DNA of 6,873 bases from Planctomycetota bacterium. GTDB lineage: Bacteria; Planctomycetota; UBA1135; GCA-002686595. The notes beneath the pieces were generated by a model. That model saw nothing but the letters and a program-made list of their open reading frames with translations, had not been told where the DNA came from and searched no databases. Location of the stretch: the NCBI GenBank assembly GCA_029212955.1, contig JARGOW010000211.1, forward strand, positions 1 to 6,873, given 5' to 3'. Numbering within the stretch: position 1 is the first letter of the stretch; the number at the start of each line of letters is the position of its first letter. Made by a program: the position numbers and the translations under genes. Of the stretch, positions 1 through 4,937 are shown piece after piece.

Positions 1-1116
1 GCGATTGTTTTTTCCTGGGCCAAGGGGGGCAAGGATTTCGGCGTGTTCCAGGATTCGGAGGGCCTTGATGCCGGCGGGCCTGGAGCACTCCAGGAGTTCG
101 ATTGCCCCGTTGGTATTGATGATAGGGTGATCGGGCAAGAGTTCAAATAGACGCAGGCTGAGGACGGTTGCATCGGGTCTTGCTTGGAGTGTTTTTCGGC
201 AGTCGGAAACGACGCCATGGAGTTTTTTTGAGGTGTCCGCAGCGCCGAGAGCCGTTTCGGAAACTCCTTCCAGGAAGAAGGTCAACCAGCCTTCCCAATC
301 GCCTTGCGTGCGCACGGCATGCAATCTGCGGTAATACTCATCCCGGTGGGTTTTCAGGTAAAGACTGATGTACAGGAGTGGCTTGGACAAAAGATCCCAT
401 TCGCGCAGGAGCAATGCGATGAGGAGGCGTCCCAGACGCCCGTTGCCATCCAGGTAGGGATGTAGGGTTTCGAACTGCACGTGCAAGAGACCGATCCGGA
501 TCAAGGGGTGCAGGTCGCTGGGATCGTGGATCGCTTTTTCGAAGTCACCCAAGAGTTCGGGCAAGCGGTGGGGCGGGGCTGGTACGAAGGCCGCGTTGCC
601 GGGGCGTGTGCCACCCAGCCAATTTTGTGTGTGGCGTACCTGGCCAGGTTGCTTGGAGGACCCACGCGCGGAGTTCAGCAGCTTTTTGTGGATCTGGGAT
701 AGGAGGCGCATGCTGATGGGCCGTCCGCCTTGCTGTTCGATCTCCGTCAAGCCATGGGCCAGGGCTTCCAGGTACGCGCAAACCTCCTGAAGGTCATGGT
801 CCTCAGGATCTCCTTCCTGGGCCTCCGATTCGAGCAGGTCCATCAAGGTAGATTGCGTGCCTTCGATTTGGGATGAGAGCACCGCCTCCTTGCGCACGAA
901 GGCGTAGAGGAACCAATCGATGGACGGGACCATGCTGCCTGCAAGATCCAGGAATCGTAACGCTTCCAGGGCTTTTGCTAGGGGCGCCTCCAGGTCGGCG
1001 AGGTTGAGGGCCGGGTCGCTGGGCGGGAGACCATTGGGGATAAAGGCCCGGGTTTCCTCTCCCGCCACAGTTGAGGTCTCGTAGAAGCCTGTTTTTCGGG
1101 TCTTGGGGGTCTTCAG
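1..1116 (-). CDS. Fic family protein (class II, AMP-transferase fold) with C-terminal winged helix; 3' end cut by window edge
   Basis: Fic enzymes usually transfer AMP from ATP to a hydroxyl on a target protein; the target here is unknown. Numbering from a CTG at 1116-1114, 372 codons are visible and remain open to base 1. The N-terminal Fic_N part has the family signature TGFYETSTVAGEETRAFIP (about residues 9-27). Next is the inhibitory-helix motif S81-x-x-x-E85-G86 (SSQIEGT), which places it in class II, where the Glu blocks productive ATP binding. The flap segment QNWLGG starts near 164. The catalytic loop HPYLDGNGRLGR at 219-230 is intact, with catalytic His219, Asp223, Asn225 and Arg227/Arg230. 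Residues about 322-372 look like a winged helix, so little protein is missing. The start is uncertain: between the in-frame stop at 1155-1153 and the conserved TGFY there is no ATG, GTG or TTG, and CTG gives a natural MKTPKTRKTGFY. A GTG at 1068 would remove the conserved segment. The family call is very secure. Confidence 0.95.
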   Translation of the reverse strand, partial: MKTPKTRKTGFYETSTVAGEETRAFIPNGLPPSDPALNLADLEAPLAKALEALRFLDLAGSMVPSIDWFLYAFVRKEAVLSSQIEGTQSTLMDLLESEAQEGDPEDHDLQEVCAYLEALAHGLTEIEQQGGRPISMRLLSQIHKKLLNSARGSSKQPGQVRHTQNWLGGTRPGNAAFVPAPPHRLPELLGDFEKAIHDPSDLHPLIRIGLLHVQFETLHPYLDGNGRLGRLLIALLLREWDLLSKPLLYISLYLKTHRDEYYRRLHAVRTQGDWEGWLTFFLEGVSETALGAADTSKKLHGVVSDCRKTLQARPDATVLSLRLFELLPDHPIINTNGAIELLECSRPAGIKALRILEHAEILAPLGPGKNNR

Positions 1117-1137
1117 GTTGTTCGGAATTCGGCTCTG

Positions 1138-1143
1138 ACTATA
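1138..1143 (-). promoter_or_regulatory. Putative -10 element of the fic promoter
   Basis: On the minus strand this reads TATAGT, one mismatch from TATAAT. It lies 22 bases upstream of the proposed CTG start, so transcription would begin around 1131 with a leader of about 15 bases. No good -35 hexamer is found 16-19 bases upstream. Three bases overlap the nearest palindrome (1141-1156), so a protein bound there would block RNA polymerase. This is a prediction from sequence alone. Confidence 0.4.
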
Positions 1144-1156
1144 ACCAATCGGTTAT
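1141..1156. promoter_or_regulatory. Operator-like palindrome 1 (fic-proximal)
   Basis: ATAACCAATCGGTTAT pairs at 7 of 8 half-site positions. It shares the ends ATAA...TTAT and the inner C..CG pattern with two further sites. Its centre (1148.5) is about 32 bases upstream of the proposed fic start, and it overlaps the putative -10 box, a position typical of repression. Confidence 0.6.
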
Positions 1157-1171
1157 TTGACGCTCCTGGAT

Positions 1172-1187
1172 ATAATCGACCGTTTAT
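1172..1187. promoter_or_regulatory. Operator-like palindrome 2
   Basis: ATAATCGACCGTTTAT pairs at 6 of 8 half-site positions. Its right half, CCGTTTAT, resembles the right half of site 3 (TCGTTTAT). Its centre (1179.5) is exactly 31 bp from the centres of both the left and right palindromes, about three turns of B-DNA, so all three sites face the same side of the helix. Confidence 0.6.
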
Positions 1188-1202
1188 CCGTCTCTTTGGT
1201 TG

Positions 1203-1218
1203 ATAAACGATCGTTTAT
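1203..1218. promoter_or_regulatory. Operator-like palindrome 3 (perfect)
   Basis: ATAAACGATCGTTTAT is a perfect 16-bp palindrome centred at 1210.5. It is the best match to the shared consensus ATAAnCGAyCGkTTAT and is therefore likely the highest-affinity site of the array. The 15-base spacers between the three sites are unrelated to each other, so this is not simply a tandem duplication. Confidence 0.65.
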
Positions 1219-1559
1219 TTTACTGGGTCGTGGGGGAGGGGCTATTTGCGGGGCTCGGGAGGGTCTTGAGCCCACCGAGGCCTGGGTTTTGGGACCCACA
1301 TAGGCATAGCCCGGACAACAATTCTTGAGCGCAATCACCTGGTGCACCCTTGGGCTTCGGTACCCAGGGGCGCCCGAGGGTCCATTGGCAGCTGCGATTC
1401 GTTTTCGCCGGGTGAACCAAAGTGAAAGCACGCGCGTTGTTTGGAATGCAAAGCAGCTCAAGGATCTTGTGCAACCCACCACATTTGTGGAGCGGGGAAG
1501 AGATGCGTGTAGATCCAGGTTGTTCCGGTAGAAGTAAACTCAGAACCCAACACCCTCCC
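1219..1559. other. Intergenic stretch with no convincing gene
   Basis: This lies between the palindrome array and the plus-strand exported-protein gene. Frames open across it on both strands give low-complexity, Pro/Arg/Ser-rich translations with no recognisable domain, and I treat them as chance. Apart from the hairpin at 1347-1370 and an alternative ATG at 1503 for the downstream gene, I see no RNA gene, mobile-element end or clear promoter. Confidence 0.5.
1347..1370. repeat. GC-rich hairpin with a UUCG-type loop
   Basis: CCCTTGGG (1347-1354) pairs with CCCAGGGG (1363-1370), with one G-U pair if read as plus-strand RNA. The loop contains CTTCGG, which could fold as a C(UUCG)G tetraloop with a small TA bulge. 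No T-run follows on the plus strand, so an intrinsic terminator is not supported. It could structure the leader of the downstream gene, or be chance in GC-rich DNA. Confidence 0.3.
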
Positions 1560-2846
1560 ATGCTTTTATCCACCGCCTTCCATCTCTTTCTTCCACTTGC
1601 CATGAATGCGCCTCTCCTGCCTAACTCACAGGGGAAGATGGCACCGCAGAGCGTCAGCACACTTACTTTGGTTGCCCCTGAGAGGTCCCCAGTCGTTTGG
1701 GCGGCTTCGGAGTGGTCCCGTTTGTATGAGTGCAAAGCGGGAAGCCAAACAAGAGAGCCAGGGATCAAGAACTTTGTTGCCTACGGGTCCAATATCTATA
1801 TCGAGGTCGAGAACGACCAGGGAAGTACCTTCACCTGCAAGCCATTTGGAAGCGGTTACGTTCCGGTGCGGTTTGACCTGAACGGCACGCATGGACAGCA
1901 GACTTTGCAGGTTCGACTGCATGGTGATCAGGTCATTGACCTGCGGGCCTACAATCGCTGCGAAAAAGTTTACCAGGAGTTCATTCCGGCCTTTCCTAAG
2001 CCGGGCAAGTACCTAGTGACCGCAGCGATTCGAACCGGGGGTGGCACTTTGCGAAGCGAGCCCATCAAGGTATGGGTCGAGAAATGCCCAGTTGATTCAA
2101 AGCTTGCACTTGCAGCGCTGAAGAAGCTCGCCAAAAGCGGCCTGCTGGTTGGTTTGAACCACCACAGCTATGAGCCGGACAGGGGTGACTACTCCGATAG
2201 ACTGGAAGCCTTCATTTCCGCACATTGGGGAACCCTATATGGAATGCAGATGCGCGCCAAGCTGGCGGGTGAACGCCTTCGGAAGTACAACCCAACTCTC
2301 GACGCCGCCATTCGCGCCCATGGCATTGTCTTGAATGATCGGGGGGGCTTGGATGGTGTTGAACGACTCTTGGCCGGGGGGCTTTCCGATCGGAGCCGAT
2401 TGAGTCAATACGAAAAAAAACTCAGTGCAAGCCTAGCCGAGAAGAGGAAGCTTCCGGTGAAAAGCAAAGCACAACAGAGGATACGTAAGGAAGTGCCCAA
2501 GAGGAGTCCGCCCCGCTCAGTCCAGCAGGCCGTGTTCTTCTTCCGCGCTGATGCCGGCGGCGGGGTCGTCGAAGGATTTGCCCAGGTAGACCTCGCGGAC
2601 CTTGGGGTCGGAGATGAGTTCTTCGGCGTTGCCCTCGCGGAGGATTTGGCCCTGGTGGATGATGTAGGCGCGGTCGGTGATTTGCAGGGTTTCGCGCACG
2701 CTGTGGTCGGTGATGAGCACGCCGAGGCCCTGTTCGCGCAGGCGGGCGATGAGGCCTTGGATCTCTTCCACGTTGATGGGGTCCACACCGGCGAAGGGTT
2801 CGTCGAGCAGCAGGATTTTGGGCTGGGTGGCCAGGGCGCGGGCTAG
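1560..2846 (+). CDS. Hypothetical exported protein, unrecognised; 3' part runs antisense into lptB
   Basis: I do not recognise a family. From the ATG at 1560 the protein opens with a hydrophobic, signal-peptide-like segment (MLLSTAFHLFLPLAMNA), suggesting export. An ATG at 1503 would add a basic n-region (RSKLR) and is a real alternative; the frame is open back to a GTG at 1422, but that stretch is less protein-like. Residues about 35-180 look beta-rich and Ig-like, ending in FPKPGKYLVTAAIRTGGG and a WVEKCP strand. Four Cys (ECK, TCK, RCE, KCP) could form two disulfides. A helical part follows, then a Lys/Arg-rich tail (QQRIRKEVPKRSPP) near base 2510. Beyond 2516 every codon is the exact antisense of an lptB codon, and the stop at 2844-2846 is simply the complement of an lptB CTA leucine codon. 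Credible protein therefore ends near 2516, and the native stop seems lost or lies unusually deep in lptB. No SD precedes 1560, and codon choice is less GC-biased than in the neighbours. Confidence 0.6.
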   Translation: MLLSTAFHLFLPLAMNAPLLPNSQGKMAPQSVSTLTLVAPERSPVVWAASEWSRLYECKAGSQTREPGIKNFVAYGSNIYIEVENDQGSTFTCKPFGSGYVPVRFDLNGTHGQQTLQVRLHGDQVIDLRAYNRCEKVYQEFIPAFPKPGKYLVTAAIRTGGGTLRSEPIKVWVEKCPVDSKLALAALKKLAKSGLLVGLNHHSYEPDRGDYSDRLEAFISAHWGTLYGMQMRAKLAGERLRKYNPTLDAAIRAHGIVLNDRGGLDGVERLLAGGLSDRSRLSQYEKKLSASLAEKRKLPVKSKAQQRIRKEVPKRSPPRSVQQAVFFFRADAGGGVVEGFAQVDLADLGVGDEFFGVALAEDLALVDDVGAVGDLQGFAHAVVGDEHAEALFAQAGDEALDLFHVDGVHTGEGFVEQQDFGLGGQGAG

Positions 2847-3305
2847 CTCCAGGCGGCGGCGTTCGCCACCGGACAGGGTGTCGGCGCGGCTCTTGCCCAG
2901 GTGCGAGAGTTCCAAGTCCTCCAGTAGGCGCGAGGCCTCGGCTTCCCGGGTCTTACGGTTGTAGGGCATGGCCTCGAGTACGGCGATCAGGTTGTCGCGC
3001 ACGGTCATTTGGCGGAAGGCGCTGGTGTCTTGGGGCAGATAACCCATGCCAAGGCGAGCGCGCTTGAACATGGGCAGCTTGGTGCACTCTTTGCCCTCGA
3101 TGGTAACCGTGCCCGCGTCGGGGGTGATCAAACCCACCGCCATGCGGAAGCTGGTGGTCTTACCGGCGCCATTGGGTCCGAGCAGGCCCACGATCTCGCC
3201 GGTCTCCACGCCCAGGCTCACGCCGTCGACCACGCGTCGGCCCTTGTAGGCTTTGATCAGGCCGTTGACCTGGAGGAAACGCTCGGAGTTGGATTCGGTG
3301 CCCAT
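2517..3305 (-). CDS. lptB: LPS export ABC transporter ATP-binding protein LptB
   Basis: This is the cytoplasmic ATPase that, as a dimer with LptF/LptG, powers extraction of lipopolysaccharide from the inner membrane and its delivery to the outer membrane. All ABC motifs are intact in the 262 residues: Walker A GPNGAGKT (43-50), Q-loop Gln92, signature LSGGE (144-148), Walker B ILLLDE (164-169) with catalytic Glu169, D-loop AGVDP, and switch His201. Two stretches are typical of LptB rather than branched-chain amino-acid (LivF/LivG) ATPases: YLPQDTSAFRQMTVRDNL and DHSVRETLQITDRAYII. The ATG at 3305 precedes a short extension (MGTESNSERF), and the C-terminus carries an acidic tail of about 17 residues beyond the usual end. 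No lptA, lptC, lptF or lptG gene is visible nearby. It is separated from lepB by a hairpin and likely has its own promoter, though I found no convincing one. A plus-strand frame reads antisense through its last third. Confidence 0.92.
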   Translation of the reverse strand: MGTESNSERFLQVNGLIKAYKGRRVVDGVSLGVETGEIVGLLGPNGAGKTTSFRMAVGLITPDAGTVTIEGKECTKLPMFKRARLGMGYLPQDTSAFRQMTVRDNLIAVLEAMPYNRKTREAEASRLLEDLELSHLGKSRADTLSGGERRRLELARALATQPKILLLDEPFAGVDPINVEEIQGLIARLREQGLGVLITDHSVRETLQITDRAYIIHQGQILREGNAEELISDPKVREVYLGKSFDDPAAGISAEEEHGLLD

Positions 3306-3451
3306 GGACCCAGCCTAACGAACGGAATTGGAACCCGGTACTGTTTCCCTCGCTTCGCAAGGCCCAGGTTGTCGCATTCCTACGGTCGCATGGGCGCCGA
3401 TTTGATTGGGATGGGGGGTGGGCGGCGCTGGTGGGAGAGCATCGCATTGCA

Positions 3452-3487
3452 AAGGAATCGGGGCGCCGCATGGCGCCCCGATTCCTT
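3452..3487 (-). terminator. Perfect 16-bp stem hairpin after lepB, probable intrinsic terminator
   Basis: AAGGAATCGGGGCGCC (3452-3467) and its exact complement (3472-3487) flank the 4-base loop GCAT. It starts 37 bases after the lepB stop on the minus strand. The RNA stem ends in CCUU followed by one more U, so the U-tract is short, and termination may be partial or the hairpin may instead protect the 3' end. It separates the lepA-lepB transcript from lptB. Confidence 0.7.
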
Positions 3488-3524
3488 GACCCAGAGAACC
3501 CCCTGGAAATGGTGCGACCTCGTG

Positions 3525-4928
3525 TTAACGCACCCAACGGAGGCGATAGGTATCCAGTGAGGGCACGATAGGCCAAACCACGAGCACGGCCCGACCGCGG
3601 ATGAGCTCCCGTGGGACGAAGGAGGACTGCAGGGGGGTAAGTATCTCTGCGGCGGTCTGGCGGAACACGTTGCGCTCACCGAGTTTGTCGTGGAAGAACA
3701 TTTGGGCGCCGCCGATCGCGCCGGGAACGGTCTTGGGGTTTTCACTGCCCCGACCATTGCCTTCGACAATGGACTGGCTGCCGTCTTCGTCGGTGACCTG
3801 GTAGCGGGCTAGGGACCAATCGCGGCTGTCCGAGGAGTCCTGGGTGTTGTCCCCGAGCATCACGTAGTGACCTTCGGGAATGTGCCATTGGTTGTACTTC
3901 TGATCCGACGTGTAGTAGATGTCGCGAGAAACGCGCACGTCATGGAACTCCGCACCGCCCTCTACCGTGCGTAGATTGATTCCCGAGTTGGTCAGCTCTC
4001 GTTGGTGGATCGCTTGGATAGGCGCGTCGATGACCACGTCCCCGTCCACCATGAGCCGCACCCGGTCATCGATGTTTTGCACCTGAATGTCGTAGCAAGA
4101 GCCAGCTTTCAGGGTGAGGTTTTCGGCTCCGGAAACCGGGTCGACCTTGTCCCTTCCGGAGCCCATGGCGATGGTCAATACCGGGGGAGTGTCCGTGCCT
4201 GCGGCGGGGCCGGGGATGGAGAACTTGTAGCGGCGTGGGCCTTCACGGAACTCAAATTCCACGGCGCGGCAGTCCGCGGAGGGGCAGACTTCGGTTTCAA
4301 GTCGAAGGTCGCCCACGTCGTTGATGGCCTTGTTCTTTTTGCCGCGTTCCGCCAGGGGACCGAGTTTGCCGGGGTAGCCGTCCCCGTAATGATCCTTCAC
4401 CGTGGAGTGGGTTCGGGGGAAGCTCGCTTGGCCGCCGGCGGTGGCGATCAGGTCCGTACCCCGGGCGGTCCAGCCCTTGGAGGGGAGGTGCCATTGCCCC
4501 TCCGATTGAAGGTCCTTGAGCATGGACTCCAACAGATTGTCGGAGCGTTGCGGGATGGCCCAGCCGATCTCGGCCTGGCGCACGAGCACGTCTCCACCCT
4601 GGATCATCACCTCTTCCCCGGGCATTCCCCAGAGTCGTTTGATGAAGTTCTTGCTCTTGTCGAGCGGGTACTTGAACACAACCACTTCCCAGCGCTCGGG
4701 GTCGCGAACGTGATAGGAAAACTTGTCCACCAGCACGCGGTCGAAGACATCCGTTCCCTCCGGGCTGTCGAATCCCATGAGCGTGGGCTGCATGGAGCCG
4801 GTGGGGATCTTGTAGGCCTCCAGGATGAAGTACTTGAACAACACGATGATCACGATGGAGATCGTGATGGCCTCGATGTTGTCCCGCCACGGGTGTGCGG
4901 ACTTGGTCTTTTCCTTTTTTGCGGCCAT
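3525..4928 (-). CDS. lepB: Signal peptidase I with a large inserted beta-rich domain
   Basis: This is the membrane-bound serine protease (family S26) that removes signal peptides from exported proteins using a Ser-Lys dyad. A single N-terminal membrane helix spans about residues 17-37 (ITISIVIIVLFKYFILEAY), after a basic cytoplasmic start. Ser45 is in YKIPTGSMQPTL and general-base Lys97 is in NFIKRLWGMPGEEV. The conserved GDNTQDSSDSRDW box (359-371) and a WPIVP segment near the C-terminus complete the fold. At 467 residues it is longer than the E. coli enzyme (324). About 260 residues separate Lys97 from the GDN box, and roughly 205-335 look like a laminin-G/concanavalin-type sandwich (VGDLRLETEV, IQVQNIDDRVRLMVDGDVV, AEFHDVRVSRDIYYT). 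Such enlarged enzymes fit a planctomycete-like host. The ATG at 4928 lies 9 bases after the lepA stop, so the two are almost certainly co-transcribed. There is no SD. Confidence 0.95.
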   Translation of the reverse strand: MAAKKEKTKSAHPWRDNIEAITISIVIIVLFKYFILEAYKIPTGSMQPTLMGFDSPEGTDVFDRVLVDKFSYHVRDPERWEVVVFKYPLDKSKNFIKRLWGMPGEEVMIQGGDVLVRQAEIGWAIPQRSDNLLESMLKDLQSEGQWHLPSKGWTARGTDLIATAGGQASFPRTHSTVKDHYGDGYPGKLGPLAERGKKNKAINDVGDLRLETEVCPSADCRAVEFEFREGPRRYKFSIPGPAAGTDTPPVLTIAMGSGRDKVDPVSGAENLTLKAGSCYDIQVQNIDDRVRLMVDGDVVIDAPIQAIHQRELTNSGINLRTVEGGAEFHDVRVSRDIYYTSDQKYNQWHIPEGHYVMLGDNTQDSSDSRDWSLARYQVTDEDGSQSIVEGNGRGSENPKTVPGAIGGAQMFFHDKLGERNVFRQTAAEILTPLQSSFVPRELIRGRAVLVVWPIVPSLDTYRLRWVR

Positions 4929-4937
4929 GTGCGTTGA

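Noticed and set aside
1157..1176. TTGACG and TATAAT on the plus strand as a promoter for the exported-protein gene
   Set aside because: Both hexamers look good but only 8 bases separate them, far from the required 16-18, and no -35 is found at the right distance from TATAAT. The TATAAT is largely part of palindrome 2.
1141..1218. The three palindromes as a short CRISPR array or iterons
   Set aside because: The repeats are 16 bp and diverge from one another, there are only three units with 15-base spacers, and no cas or replication gene is present. An operator array fits better.
1153..1768. Long minus-strand open frames upstream of fic (1153-1482 and 1220-1768)
   Set aside because: Their translations have biased, low-information composition without any domain, and the second overlaps the more protein-like plus-strand gene. 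I treat them as chance open frames.
3511..3534. GGTGCG...CGCACC hairpin over the lepB stop codon
   Set aside because: Only 6 bp with a 12-base loop, while a far stronger perfect stem lies just downstream; likely chance.
3009..3560. 183-codon plus-strand frame opposite the start of lptB and the lptB-lepB gap
   Set aside because: It is antisense to the LptB Walker A region and crosses the terminator hairpin; no homology signal or start context.
4002..4937. 311-codon plus-strand frame opposite lepB
   Set aside because: It is the antisense shadow of lepB, which has clear catalytic motifs; the plus-strand translation is His/Val/Gly-rich with no recognisable motif.
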